A stretch of DNA of 64,000 nucleotides from Canibacter zhoujuaniae (GTDB taxonomy: Bacteria > Actinomycetota > Actinomycetes > Actinomycetales > Microbacteriaceae), in NCBI RefSeq assembly GCF_011752015.1, contig NZ_JAAIKA010000002.1, positions 62,001-126,000 on the forward strand, given 5' to 3'. The position numbers and the translations under genes are program-made. Positions 9,428 through 18,510 of the stretch are shown piece by piece. The notes under the pieces were generated by a model, which worked only from the letters and a program-made list of their open reading frames with translations, did not search any database and was not told the origin of the DNA. Position 1 is the stretch's first letter. Each line of letters opens with the position of its first letter.

Positions 9428-9440
9428 ATTAAGCAGAGTA
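9428..9440 (-). promoter_or_regulatory. leaderless -10 element of manC
   Basis: On the minus strand TACTCT (9440-9435) is followed by 7 bases and the ATG of manC. This is the spacing expected when transcription starts at the A of the start codon. No Shine-Dalgarno sequence is visible. Confidence 0.6.
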
Positions 9441-9559
9441 GCGCGCCGCCCGCCATTGGAACGGAGGCGCGGTGGGGCAATAAAAATCAGTAATTAAGCG
9501 CCTTAATAACATCAGATGAAGGAGCTTCGTAAATTCTTAAAATATGCCGTGAAAGGTGC

Positions 9560-9616
9560 GATAATTAGAGACACAGTAATTTCCCGCCAGAGGGTATTTA
9601 ACATCTATCGAGGAGG
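9560..9616 (+). promoter_or_regulatory. sdhCDAB candidate -10 box, leader and Shine-Dalgarno
   Basis: GATAAT (9560-9565) is the best -10 candidate, with a weak TTAAAA 17 bases upstream. The leader carries an excellent AGGAGG at 9611-9616. The in-frame ATG at 9617 directly abuts it and is too close. The GTG at 9623 has a 6-base spacing. Confidence 0.5.
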
Positions 9617-9622
9617 ATGTTC

Positions 9623-10042
9623 GTGGCAGCCGAAAGGGCGCAGCTCGCGCAGCCAGCTCAGCCGCAGGGTGAGCGACTGGGCGGCACTTTATACCGTGGA
9701 AACGAAGGCATGTGGTCGTGGGTGCTGCACCGGATTACCGGTATCGCAATCTACTTCTTCCTGCTTGTGCACGTGCTAGATACGGCACTCGTTCGGGTCA
9801 GCCCGCAGGTCTATGACGTTGTCATTGGCGCATACAAGAACCCAATTATGGGTCTTGGTGAGGTTGCGCTGGTGGGTGCGGTGGTTTTCCACGCACTGAA
9901 CGGTTTGCGCATTATCTTGGTGGACTTCTGGAGTAAGGGCACCAAGTATCAGCGTCAGATGTTCTGGATTGTGATCGCAATCTGGGCGGTGCTGATGATC
10001 GGTTTCTGTGCTCGTCATCTACCAAACGTGTTTGCACACTAG
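9623..10042 (+). CDS. sdhC: succinate dehydrogenase cytochrome b subunit
   Basis: 139 residues from GTG 9623; the upstream ATG at 9617 is rejected because it touches the AGGAGG. Three membrane helices are visible (about 35-55, 78-100, 112-132). His90 in FHALNGLRI is the usual heme b ligand of SdhC. The SWVLHRITGIAIYFFLLVH motif (residues 32-50) is the family signature around the quinone site. It anchors the SdhAB catalytic dimer to the cytoplasmic membrane and passes electrons to menaquinone. First gene of the sdhCDAB operon, with 14 bp to sdhD. Confidence 0.94.
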   Translation: MAAERAQLAQPAQPQGERLGGTLYRGNEGMWSWVLHRITGIAIYFFLLVHVLDTALVRVSPQVYDVVIGAYKNPIMGLGEVALVGAVVFHALNGLRIILVDFWSKGTKYQRQMFWIVIAIWAVLMIGFCARHLPNVFAH

Positions 10043-10056
10043 GAGGCTCGTAAAAA

Positions 10057-10494
10057 ATGTCAACTAACGCAAACAATCCGTTCATTAAGAACAAAAAAGT
10101 CACCAACTGGGAAAAATGGGGTTGGATCTACATGCGCGTGTCAGGTGTCATCCTGGTCGTGCTGATCTTTGGCCACCTCTTCTACAACCTGGTGCTCGGT
10201 GATGGCATTAAAGCAGTAGATTTCGGTTTTGTCGGCGGCAAGTTTGCCAATCCTGTCTGGCAGTGGTGGGATGTTGCAATGCTGTGGCTTGCGATTATCC
10301 ACGGTTCAAACGGTATGCGCACCATCGTGAATGACTACGTAAACAAGCCGAACCTTGCAAAGGCTTTGAAGGTTGCAATCTGGTCTGCTGCAGCGCTGCT
10401 CATTCTGCTCGGCACCCTGGTCGTGTTTACCTTTGACCCCTGCCTGCCGGGGGCGCCTGAAGAGCTCGTTGCGAGCTTCTGCTCTTCCCTCTAA
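10057..10494 (+). CDS. sdhD: succinate dehydrogenase hydrophobic membrane anchor subunit
   Basis: 145 residues, starting 9 bases after AGGAGG. Three predicted helices are seen, with WIYMRVSGVILVVLIFGHLFYN as the first and AIIHGSNGMRTI marking the second. The His residues in GHLF and IIHGSNG are candidate heme/quinone ligands. It is paired with SdhC to form the membrane anchor. The C-terminus carries two cysteines in a short extracytoplasmic tail. Its order between sdhC and sdhA is the conserved actinobacterial arrangement. Confidence 0.92.
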   Translation: MSTNANNPFIKNKKVTNWEKWGWIYMRVSGVILVVLIFGHLFYNLVLGDGIKAVDFGFVGGKFANPVWQWWDVAMLWLAIIHGSNGMRTIVNDYVNKPNLAKALKVAIWSAAALLILLGTLVVFTFDPCLPGAPEELVASFCSSL

Positions 10495-10524
10495 GTTTCG
10501 AGAAACAATTTTTAAGGACTGAAG

Positions 10525-12330
10525 TTGACTGACAACACAGCCGCAGAGGTAACCGTCAAAGACGGCGTAACCTATCACAAGTACGATGTCGTAATCATTG
10601 GCGCTGGTGGCGCCGGAATGCGTGCAGCGATTGAAGCCGCCCCAAAGGCACGCACCGCGGTAATCACCAAACTGTACCCAACCCGATCACACACCGGTGC
10701 GGCGCAGGGCGGTATGGCCGCTGCCCTTGCCAACGTGGAGGAAGACGGTTGGGAGTGGCACACCTACGACACTGTTAAGGGTGGCGACTATCTTGTAGAC
10801 CAAGACTCGGCAGAGATTCTCGCGAAAGAAGCGATTGAAGCGGTTATTGACCTTGAAAACATGGGTCTGCCGTTTAACCGCACCCCAGAGGGAAAGATCG
10901 ACCAGCGTCGATTCGGCGGTCACACCGCAGAGCACGGTAAGCGTCCGGTGCGCCGTGCGTGCTACGCAGCCGACCGTACAGGGCACATGATTTTGCAGAC
11001 CCTGTACCAAAACTGTGTAAAGCACGAGGTGGAGTTCTTCAACGAGTACTACGCACTCGATCTTGCAATGACCGAAGATGCGAACGGTCAAAAGCGTGTG
11101 TCGGCTGTTATCGCCTACGAGCTTGCAACCGGGCAACTGCACGTATTCCAGGGCAAGTCATTCGTGTTTGCGACAGGCGGTTTCGGTAAGATCTTCAAAA
11201 CCACCTCGAACGCACACACCCTCACAGGTGATGGTGTCGGTATCATTTGGCGCAAAGGCCTGCCACTGGAAGACATGGAGTTTTACCAGTTCCACCCAAC
11301 AGGCTTGGCGGGTCTGGGCATTCTCCTCACAGAGGGGGCGCGCGGTGAGGGCGCAATCTTGCGTAACGCCAGCGGTGAGCGTTTCATGGAGCGTTATGCG
11401 CCAACCATTAAAGACCTCGCACCGCGCGACATTGTGGCGCGTTCCATGGTGCAGGAAGTGCTGGACGGTCGTGGCGCCGGGCCACACAAAGACTATGTCT
11501 ACCTTGACTGTACCCACCTTGGTGCAGAGGTGCTTGAAACCAAGCTGCCAGATATTACGGAGTTTGCCCGCACATACTTAGGTGTCGATCCGGTTGTTGA
11601 GCCGGTGCCGGTTTACCCAACCGCACACTATGCAATGGGTGGGATCCCAACCAATAACGACGCAGAAGTTTTGCAGGATAACGACACCGTTGTGCCCGGC
11701 CTGTATGCCGCAGGTGAGTGCGCTTGTGTGTCTGTGCACGGCTCGAACCGTCTCGGCACCAACTCACTGCTCGATATCAACGTCTTTGGTAAGCGTGCCG
11801 GAAATAATGCTGCCGCTTACGCTAAAACAGCAGATTTCGTGCCGCTGCCGAACGACCCGACCAAAAACGTCCGTGAGTGGGTTGACCGTCTGCGCCACAC
11901 AACCGGCACTGAGAGCGTTGCGGGCATTCGCCGTGAGCTCCAGGAAGCAATGGACCAGGGCGCACAGGTGTTCCGCACCGAAGAGTCACTAACCGCTGTG
12001 CTTGAAACTATCCGCAGTTTGCGCAAGCGCTATGAAAACATCGCTATCCACGACCGCGGTCAGCGCTACAACACTGACCTGCTTGAGGGGATCGAACTCG
12101 GATTCCTGCTCGATCTTGCAGAGATTCTGACGTTTACCGCCCGCAACCGGAAAGAAAGCCGGGGCGGTCACATGCGTGATGACTATCCAAAACGTGACGA
12201 TGTGAACTACATGAAGCACACTATGGCTTACAAGGTTCAGGCAGACTCAGAGCTGCCTGAAGACCGCATCCGTCTTGACTGGAAGCCAGTGCGCATGACT
12301 CGATACGAGCCACAGGAGAGGAAGTACTAA
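10525..12330 (+). CDS. sdhA: succinate dehydrogenase flavoprotein subunit
   Basis: 601 residues from a TTG start preceded by AAGGACTGAAG. FAD Rossmann motif GAGGAGMRAA lies near 26-35. The covalent FAD His is His56 in RSHTGAAQGG. Substrate-site residues lie in RRFGGHTAEHGKRPVRRACYAADRTGH, EFYQFHPTGL and the SVHGSNRLGTNSLLD region. It oxidises succinate to fumarate and reduces FAD. Length is normal for the family. The gene ends by overlapping the sdhB ATG (TAATG), so the two are translated together. Confidence 0.97.
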   Translation: MTDNTAAEVTVKDGVTYHKYDVVIIGAGGAGMRAAIEAAPKARTAVITKLYPTRSHTGAAQGGMAAALANVEEDGWEWHTYDTVKGGDYLVDQDSAEILAKEAIEAVIDLENMGLPFNRTPEGKIDQRRFGGHTAEHGKRPVRRACYAADRTGHMILQTLYQNCVKHEVEFFNEYYALDLAMTEDANGQKRVSAVIAYELATGQLHVFQGKSFVFATGGFGKIFKTTSNAHTLTGDGVGIIWRKGLPLEDMEFYQFHPTGLAGLGILLTEGARGEGAILRNASGERFMERYAPTIKDLAPRDIVARSMVQEVLDGRGAGPHKDYVYLDCTHLGAEVLETKLPDITEFARTYLGVDPVVEPVPVYPTAHYAMGGIPTNNDAEVLQDNDTVVPGLYAAGECACVSVHGSNRLGTNSLLDINVFGKRAGNNAAAYAKTADFVPLPNDPTKNVREWVDRLRHTTGTESVAGIRRELQEAMDQGAQVFRTEESLTAVLETIRSLRKRYENIAIHDRGQRYNTDLLEGIELGFLLDLAEILTFTARNRKESRGGHMRDDYPKRDDVNYMKHTMAYKVQADSELPEDRIRLDWKPVRMTRYEPQERKY

Positions 12331-13121
12331 TGAGCACCGCAACAGTAGACGCTCAGAGTGTTGAGACGGCTGAAGCCGTTGAAGCTGCGGCACCAGAAGC
12401 CCCGCAGCCGTTCACTGTCACCCTCCTAGTGCGTCGCTACAACCCAGAAGTGCGTGAAGACGCCTACTGGGAAGACTTCGACGTTGAAATGTATCCGACA
12501 GACCGGATCCTTGACGCACTGCATCGCATCAAGTGGGAGCAAGACGGCACCCTCGCGTTCCGTCGCTCGTGCGCACACGGTATCTGCGGCTCAGACGCTA
12601 TGCGTATCAACGGTCGCAACCGCCTGGCGTGCAAGACCCTGATTAAAGATCTTGACATCAGCAAACCGATCTACGTTGAAGCGATTAAGGGTCTGCCACT
12701 TGAAAAAGACCTCATCGTCGACATGGAGCCGTTCTTCGATGCGTTCCGCGCTGTGCAGCCGTTCCTGCAGACTGAGGCGAAGCCTGAGGGTGGAAAAGAA
12801 CGCCTGCAGTCAATTGCGGATCGCGAGCGGTTTGATGACACCACCAAGTGCATTCTGTGCGCAGCCTGCACCACTTCATGCCCAGTATTCTGGACCGACG
12901 GCCAGTACTTTGGCCCGGCAGCGATCGTGAATGCGCACCGCTTCATTTTCGACTCCCGTGATGAGCAGGCTCAGGTGCGTCTCGACATCTTGAATGAGAC
13001 CGAGGGCGTCTGGCGCTGCCGCACCACCTTCAACTGTTCAGAAGCCTGCCCGCGCGGTATTCAGATTACTAAGGCGATCGCCGAGGTTAAGTCTGCGCTG
13101 GTGTCTGGCAAAGTGAAGTAG
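12330..13121 (+). CDS. sdhB: succinate dehydrogenase iron-sulfur subunit
   Basis: 263 residues. A 28-residue Ala/Glu-rich N-terminal extension precedes the core. The [2Fe-2S] ferredoxin-like part is RRSCAHGICGSDAMRINGRNRLAC (cut here to its key Cys pattern CxxxxCxxC-x11-C). The [4Fe-4S]/[3Fe-4S] part has CILCAACTTSCP and later CSEACPRG. It carries electrons from SdhA to the SdhCD quinone site. It overlaps sdhA by one base and is the last gene of the operon, followed by a strong terminator. Confidence 0.97.
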   Translation: MSTATVDAQSVETAEAVEAAAPEAPQPFTVTLLVRRYNPEVREDAYWEDFDVEMYPTDRILDALHRIKWEQDGTLAFRRSCAHGICGSDAMRINGRNRLACKTLIKDLDISKPIYVEAIKGLPLEKDLIVDMEPFFDAFRAVQPFLQTEAKPEGGKERLQSIADRERFDDTTKCILCAACTTSCPVFWTDGQYFGPAAIVNAHRFIFDSRDEQAQVRLDILNETEGVWRCRTTFNCSEACPRGIQITKAIAEVKSALVSGKVK

Positions 13122-13172
13122 TCGTAGACTATTCAGCACCGTTTGCTAGAAATAGGCTGAACTGTTTGCAAT

Positions 13173-13208
13173 AACCGCTGCTGGGGAGAGTTTCCCAGCA
13201 GCGGTTTT
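13173..13208 (+). terminator. intrinsic terminator of the sdhCDAB operon
   Basis: The perfect 13-bp stem AACCGCTGCTGGG (13173-13185) / CCCAGCAGCGGTT (13194-13206) has an 8-base loop and continues into TTTTGTTG. It lies about 50 bases after sdhB. Confidence 0.92.
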
Positions 13209-13257
13209 GTTGTGAGACGGTAAGCGCAGCATTTTCAAAGACCGCTAAAATGTCAGG

Positions 13258-14334
13258 GTGACTAAGACCAATGACACAGCAGCGACTGCGGGCGCAGAAA
13301 CAGCCAACCACGGCAAATCATTGAAAGACAAAGTACTGGCGCTCGTTGAGAAACTACAGCGCTCACGCCCGTTACGCGCAAACACGAACCTCACCGAAAA
13401 TGGTGGCGAGGTGCTGTCTGCCGGCATGAGTTTCCAGGCACTTTTTGCAGTCTTTGCCGCCCTCTGGGTTGGGTTCAGCAGTTTTGGTTTCTACCTGCGC
13501 AGACAGCCGGAATTGCTGAAAGCGCTGATCGAAAATCTAGACACCCTGATTCCTGGCCTGTTTGGCGAGGGTGGTGCGATTGACGTCCAAGACCTGCTCG
13601 ATAGTCCGGCGCTCGGCTGGTCAAACGCGATTGCTATTGCCTCTCTGTTTCTATTGGTGCTTACTTGGTTCAACAGCACCCGCTCTTCAATTCGTCTAAT
13701 TAACGGGCTAGATGCCGTCCCCGGTCGGAACGGCATTATATTGAAGCTGCGCGATCTGCTGTTTGCAGTTGGTTTTGGGGTGCTCATTCTACTGTCGTCA
13801 GTGCTGTCGATCAGCTCTACCGCGGTGCTAAATTTCATTGAAAACCTCGAAATCCTGCCCGCTGACTCGTGGATTTTCGGCGGTCTCGGCACCCTCCTAC
13901 GCTTTGGCACAATGTTCTTACTTAACTGGTTCGTGCTGTTTGCCATTCATAAATGGCTGGCTGAGCTCAAGATTCCAGCTAAGCGCATTTGGTTGGGCAC
14001 GATCCCAGGCGCTATCGGGCTCGTAGTGCTCACCGTGCTCGGTTCTTCCCTGCTCGGCGGAGCATCTAGAAACCCGCTGCTCGCTTCCTTTGCGGTCATT
14101 GTCGGTTTGCTGCTCTGGTTCAACTTCATTTGCCGTGTGCTGCTGTTTACCGCGTCTTGGATCGCTGCCGGCGAAGATAAATCCTGCGGCCTGCCCGCTG
14201 CGCTGCGCGAAAAAGATTTAGAGCGGGCGCACTCTGAAGAAACTCTCGCCAACGCAGGTATCGCCTACACTGGAGCAGAGTCTGGTGCGATTGACATCAA
14301 CAGCATTGAGCCCGCTGCCCGAGTAAAACGCTAG
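13258..14334 (+). CDS. YihY/BrkB-family inner-membrane protein
   Basis: 358 residues. About six membrane helices, the first near 60-80 (ALFAVFAALWVGFSSFGFYL) and the last near 270-305 (LLASFAVIVGLLLWFNFICRVLLFTASWIAAGEDKSC). The LSAGMSFQALFA start of the core and the WFNFICRVLLFTASWIAAGE end are characteristic of the YihY/UPF0761 (BrkB) family. Despite a historical RNase BN label, its function is unknown. The GTG at 13258 lies 6 bases after TAAAAT and has no Shine-Dalgarno, so the mRNA is probably leaderless. Its end overlaps the convergent phospho-sugar mutase by 4 bp. Confidence 0.85.
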   Translation: MTKTNDTAATAGAETANHGKSLKDKVLALVEKLQRSRPLRANTNLTENGGEVLSAGMSFQALFAVFAALWVGFSSFGFYLRRQPELLKALIENLDTLIPGLFGEGGAIDVQDLLDSPALGWSNAIAIASLFLLVLTWFNSTRSSIRLINGLDAVPGRNGIILKLRDLLFAVGFGVLILLSSVLSISSTAVLNFIENLEILPADSWIFGGLGTLLRFGTMFLLNWFVLFAIHKWLAELKIPAKRIWLGTIPGAIGLVVLTVLGSSLLGGASRNPLLASFAVIVGLLLWFNFICRVLLFTASWIAAGEDKSCGLPAALREKDLERAHSEETLANAGIAYTGAESGAIDINSIEPAARVKR

Positions 14335-16085
14335 ACCGCAAGCAGTTTGTGGATCGCGGTTTCCAGCTCGACAAGCAACCCCTCAGCCGCCTTTTTTCGC
14401 TCGGCAACTGTGCCCTCAGTGACGCACACATCAATGTAGAGTTTCAGTTTTGGCTCTGTGCCACTCGGGCGCACCATGACACGGCTCCCACCAGCAAGAT
14501 CAAAACGCATAACGTTTGCGCGCAGTGTGCTCTCCGGGTGCTCAGCAAGATCCTGATAGTTGACTACCGAAACAGTGCCAAACTGTTCTGGTGGATTTTG
14601 TCGCAGCCTTTCCGCGAGAGCTAACACCGCCTCAGACGACTCGAGTCGCACAGTAACTTGAGTGCTTGCGAATGCTCCAAACAGCTCGTAGGCGGCGTCG
14701 AGCTCATCCCATAAAGTTTTGCCCTGCGCGTGCAGTGCAGTCAGCATTTCAGTGGCTGCGACAGCTGCCGAAATGCCGTCTTTATCACGAATTATGCTGG
14801 GGTTGACAAGATACCCCAAGGCTTCCTCAAAACCGAAGATCAGGCCGGGCACGCGCGACACCCACTTAAAACCAGAGAGGGTTTCAAAGTATGCGAGCCC
14901 GTAGTGGTCAGCCACAGTCTTGAGCGCGGGGGAAGAGACGATTGTGCAGGCGAGCGCCGGTTGCGGCTCAAGAGCCGATAGCGCAAGACCCTTTTCGGCG
15001 GCCCTGGCAGCAGCCTGGCGTGCTGCACGCCAGCCCAAGAGGAGGCCAAGCTGATTGCCGGTTAACATTTTCCAGCGGTCAGTTTTGGCTCCGTTAGCAT
15101 CGCGTTCAGGCAGTGCGATTGCGAGGCGATCCGCGTCAGGGTCGTGGGCGATAATCGCGTCAGCGCCCACGAGCCTGGCGCGGGTGATGGCCAAATCTAG
15201 CGCTCCCGGCTCTTCTGGGTTTGGAAAGGCAACGGTTGGGAAGGTGCCGTCAGGCTCCACCTGCTCGGGCACGAGCTCAAGCTCTGGCAGGCCCGCAGCC
15301 GCAAATAAAGACACCGTTGGGGCGGTTCCGACACCGTGCATCGCCGTATAGACGAGCTTCGGATGGACTGCGGCTCCCTGCTGCTCGGCGTCGAGCACTG
15401 ATTGCGCCGTAGCCCGCAGATAAGCGTAGATGATTTCTGCACCCACAAGCTGCACTCCGTCTGCGTTGCGAGGGTAGTCACTAATTGGAGTGGCGGCTAC
15501 CTCATCAATAAACTCTGCGATTAAATCGTCAGCCGGTGGCACAATCTGCGATCCTGCATCAGCGTCACCAAGATATACTTTGTATCCGTTATCGTTTGGT
15601 GGGTTGTGGCTCGCGGTGATCATCACCCCAGCCGCAGCGTTTAAATGTCGCACAGCGAACGCGGTTACGGGAGTCGGCAGTGGGCCCGGCAACAGATGCG
15701 CATCAAACCCGGCGCCAGCAAAGATTTCTGCGGCATCACGGGCAAATATCTCTGAGTTTTTACGCGCATCAAAGCCGATAACAACGCGTTTTTTTGCAAT
15801 CTCACCCTGCATAAAGCGCAGCTGTAGAAACTTCACGAAACCGGCGGTTGTTTGCTGCACAACCACCCGATTCATACGCTGCGGCCCCGCACCAAGCTCA
15901 GCCCTAAGACCTGCGGTGCCAAACTTCAGTCTGCCGGAAAAACGCTGCGTAAGATCGTGCGCTGCGGCCCGATCCTCCCCCAAAGCCTGATCGAGCAGAG
16001 CCTGTAACTCAGATGCTGTCGTAGGATCGGGGTCGGCGGCGATCCACTCGCGGACGCGAGTTAGCAGTTCTTGGGCGAGTGTCAT
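14331..16085 (-). CDS. phospho-sugar mutase (phosphoglucomutase/phosphomannomutase)
   Basis: 584 residues. The four domains of the alpha-D-phosphohexomutase family are present: GTAGLRAELGAGPQRMN, active-site phosphoserine loop TASHNPPNDNGYKVY, metal loop DPDADRLAI, sugar loop GFEEALGYLV with KDGISA, and phosphate-binding RPSGTEPKLKLY near the C-terminus. Length fits the PGM2/PMM-like bacterial subgroup. It interconverts hexose-1-P and hexose-6-P; glucose versus mannose cannot be decided. Start ATG 16085 has GAGAGG 6 bases upstream. It lies 50 bp after the purine nucleoside phosphorylase on the same strand, an arrangement seen in other actinobacteria and consistent with ribose-phosphate or nucleoside salvage. 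Confidence 0.92.
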   Translation of the reverse strand: MTLAQELLTRVREWIAADPDPTTASELQALLDQALGEDRAAAHDLTQRFSGRLKFGTAGLRAELGAGPQRMNRVVVQQTTAGFVKFLQLRFMQGEIAKKRVVIGFDARKNSEIFARDAAEIFAGAGFDAHLLPGPLPTPVTAFAVRHLNAAAGVMITASHNPPNDNGYKVYLGDADAGSQIVPPADDLIAEFIDEVAATPISDYPRNADGVQLVGAEIIYAYLRATAQSVLDAEQQGAAVHPKLVYTAMHGVGTAPTVSLFAAAGLPELELVPEQVEPDGTFPTVAFPNPEEPGALDLAITRARLVGADAIIAHDPDADRLAIALPERDANGAKTDRWKMLTGNQLGLLLGWRAARQAAARAAEKGLALSALEPQPALACTIVSSPALKTVADHYGLAYFETLSGFKWVSRVPGLIFGFEEALGYLVNPSIIRDKDGISAAVAATEMLTALHAQGKTLWDELDAAYELFGAFASTQVTVRLESSEAVLALAERLRQNPPEQFGTVSVVNYQDLAEHPESTLRANVMRFDLAGGSRVMVRPSGTEPKLKLYIDVCVTEGTVAERKKAAEGLLVELETAIHKLLAV

Positions 16086-16135
16086 GTGCGGCCTCTCGTT
16101 ATTAAGTGCATGAATAGTGCAGCGTGTGTTGCGAG

Positions 16136-16948
16136 TTATGGCAGCCGGTGCACAATTTTGGTGAGCAGCTCACTCAGGCGAGACTCAGCCGCTTTGCCTG
16201 CGGCAATAACCTCTGCATGGCTGAGCGGTTCATCCTGCAAACCCGCAGCCGGGTTGGTGACAAACGAAAGCCCCAAAACCTTTAACCCGAGAGAGCGAGC
16301 TGTGATAGCCTCTAGCGCGGTAGACATGCCAACCGCGTCAGCGCCGATCGTCTGTAAGTAGCGAATCTCTGCAGGTGTCTCAAAGTGTGGGCCGGGCAGC
16401 TGAGCATACACGCCCTCGCGCAGCTCCGGCGCCACCTCGCGAGCAATTGCGCGCAACTCTAGAGCGTAAAGATCGGTCAGATCAACAAACTCTGCGCCCT
16501 TCAGCGGGCTGACGGCGGTGAGATTTAGATGGTCACTGATCAGCACAACCTCACCAACCCCGTAGTCCGGGTTGACTCCGCCAGCGCCGTTGGTGAGCAC
16601 GAGAGTTTCAACGCCTGCGGCATGTGCAGTGCGCACACCGTGCGCCACCGCATCAACCCCGCGCCCCTCATAAAGGTGGGTGCGCGCCCCAATAATTAGC
16701 ACATTGCGGCCGTCAGGCAGACGTAAAGCGGTGAGCTTGCCGGAATGGCCTATTACACCATTCGCATGAAAACCCGGCACCTCAGAGGCCGGCACCTCAG
16801 CAATAATCTCACCCATCGCCTCGGCGCTTTTGCCCCATCCAGAGCCCAAAGTGAGGGCAATATCAAACTTTTTAACCCCGCTTTTTACAAGCAAAGTCTT
16901 GGCAGCTTCTGCTGCGAGGGCACTATTTTCCTGCTGTAAGTCACTCAT
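16136..16948 (-). CDS. punA: purine nucleoside phosphorylase
   Basis: 270 residues. Trimeric (class I) PNP features: LTLGSGWGKSAEA (phosphate site), GRTHLYEGRG-like GARTHLYEGRG, LTNGAGGVN, GPHFETPAEIRYLQTIGADAVGMSTALEAI and VTNPAAG. It cleaves inosine/guanosine with phosphate to base plus ribose-1-P. The ATG at 16948 is 6 bases after TAGGCT on the minus strand, a leaderless arrangement. The gene is divergent from lpdA and upstream of the phospho-sugar mutase, which could isomerise ribose-1-P. Confidence 0.93.
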   Translation of the reverse strand: MSDLQQENSALAAEAAKTLLVKSGVKKFDIALTLGSGWGKSAEAMGEIIAEVPASEVPGFHANGVIGHSGKLTALRLPDGRNVLIIGARTHLYEGRGVDAVAHGVRTAHAAGVETLVLTNGAGGVNPDYGVGEVVLISDHLNLTAVSPLKGAEFVDLTDLYALELRAIAREVAPELREGVYAQLPGPHFETPAEIRYLQTIGADAVGMSTALEAITARSLGLKVLGLSFVTNPAAGLQDEPLSHAEVIAAGKAAESRLSELLTKIVHRLP

Positions 16949-17076
16949 ATTTAGAGCCTAAACCCCCTTCCTATGAGTTGCTAGCGCTGCTGCTTGGTTT
17001 CTCTAATTTGGCTGCCGCTGAGGCCGGCAAACACAGCCGACAAACACGGTGTCGCAAGCAAAGTAGACTGATTAGT

Positions 17077-18510
17077 ATGGGAAACAGTGAGCGCAAGCAT
17101 CGGATTGTGATCCTGGGTGGCGGCCCGGGCGGGTATGAGGCAGCTTTCGCAGCGGCACAGCAGGGGGCTGAGGTCACCCTCGTAGAGCGCGCCGGTGTTG
17201 GTGGCTCAGCGGTGCTCACAGACGTCGTGCCCTCAAAGAGTCTGGTTGCAACCGCAGACGCTGTCGCCGCTGTGCGTGAGAGTGAACAGCTCGGTGTGCA
17301 AACCACAGTGCCCGGCGCAGCAGGTAAACCAGTGCGACCAGAGGTTGTTGTAAACTTCGCAACCATCAACAAACGTCTTATGTCTATGGCAGCAGCACAG
17401 TCGGTAGATCTGCAGCACATGCTCGAAGAAGACGGCGTGCGCATTGTGCACGGAGAGGGGCGGATCGAAGCACCTGGCACAGTTGTTGTCGCCACAGCCA
17501 AGGGCGGGAAAGACTTTGACACTATTACGGCAGACACTATTGTGGTTGCCGTTGGCGCAAGCCCGCGCGAGCTAGACTCAGCAAAACCAGATGGTGAACG
17601 CATCCTCACATGGAAACAGCTCTACGATTTGAAAGAGCAGCCGGAGCACTTAATCGTCGTTGGTTCGGGTGTAACCGGCGCTGAATTTGCAAGCGCCTAC
17701 CGCATCCTCGGCAGCGAGGTCACGCTGATATCGAGCCGTGAGCAGGTGCTCCCTGGTGAAGATAAAGACGCGGCAGAGCTAATCCAAAACGTTTTTGAGA
17801 GATCGGGTATGCACGTGCTCTCAAGGTCGCGCGCCGACAAAGTTGAACGCACCGCAGATGGCGTGCGAGTGACCCTCGCAGACGGGCGTGAAGTATTCGG
17901 TTCACACTGTCTTATGGCCGTTGGCTCAATCCCAAACACTGCCGGTATCGGTCTTGAAGAACTCGGTGTGCAACTGACAGAGAGCGGGCACATTAAGGTC
18001 AACCGTGTCGCCTCGACAAACGTCCCTTCAGTCTATGCAGCGGGCGACTGCACCAACTTTTTCCCGCTCGCATCGGTCGCGGCAATGCAGGGACGCACCG
18101 CCATCATGCACGCTATGGGTGACGTGGTGCGCCCAATCGATCTGCGCAATGTCGCATCAAACGTTTTCACCTCACCGGAGATCGCAACCGTCGGATACTC
18201 TGAGCAAGATTTAGAGGATCTCGGTGAGCTGCACACTCGATCTGTGGTGCACAAAATTCCGCTCGGCGTAAACCCGCGAGCAAAAATGTCGGGTGTCAAA
18301 GACGGTTTCGTCAAGATCATTGCCTCAAAGCGCACAGGCGTTGTGCAAGGCGGTGTGATCGTCGGGCCGCGAGCGAGCGAACTCATCTTTCCGCTCGCGC
18401 TCGCGGTTGAGCATATGCTCACAGTAGACCAGATAGGCAGCGCCTTTGCTGTCTATCCTTCCATGACCGGTTCAATTAGTGATGTGGCGCGTGATTTGCA
18501 TGTTCGATAG
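17077..18510 (+). CDS. lpdA: LpdA-type NAD(P)H:quinone dehydrogenase (flavoprotein disulfide reductase family without the redox disulfide)
   Basis: 477 residues from ATG 17077. A longer in-frame start at 16978 exists, but the -10 TAGACT at 17064-17069 is 7 bases before this ATG. The FAD motif GGGPGGYEAA is at 14-23, the NAD(P) motif GSGVTGAEFA sits mid-protein and the second FAD motif is VYAAGDCTN. The position of the CxxxxC disulfide (residues 45-50) reads GGSAVLTDVVPSK, so both cysteines are missing, and the C-terminal catalytic His-Pro is YPS. This matches the mycobacterial LpdA (Rv3303c) subgroup that reduces quinones rather than dihydrolipoamide. Confidence 0.85.
   Translation: MGNSERKHRIVILGGGPGGYEAAFAAAQQGAEVTLVERAGVGGSAVLTDVVPSKSLVATADAVAAVRESEQLGVQTTVPGAAGKPVRPEVVVNFATINKRLMSMAAAQSVDLQHMLEEDGVRIVHGEGRIEAPGTVVVATAKGGKDFDTITADTIVVAVGASPRELDSAKPDGERILTWKQLYDLKEQPEHLIVVGSGVTGAEFASAYRILGSEVTLISSREQVLPGEDKDAAELIQNVFERSGMHVLSRSRADKVERTADGVRVTLADGREVFGSHCLMAVGSIPNTAGIGLEELGVQLTESGHIKVNRVASTNVPSVYAAGDCTNFFPLASVAAMQGRTAIMHAMGDVVRPIDLRNVASNVFTSPEIATVGYSEQDLEDLGELHTRSVVHKIPLGVNPRAKMSGVKDGFVKIIASKRTGVVQGGVIVGPRASELIFPLALAVEHMLTVDQIGSAFAVYPSMTGSISDVARDLHVR

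Noticed and set aside
16978-17076. Longer N-terminus for lpdA from 16978
   Set aside because: A good -10 (TAGACT) lies 7 bases before ATG 17077, and the FAD-binding strand begins right after that ATG; the extension would also span the punA promoter.
16971-17609. 212-codon minus-strand frame over the start of lpdA
   Set aside because: Shadow of lpdA: Ser/Arg/Pro-rich low-complexity product, and it would cover the promoter region of lpdA.
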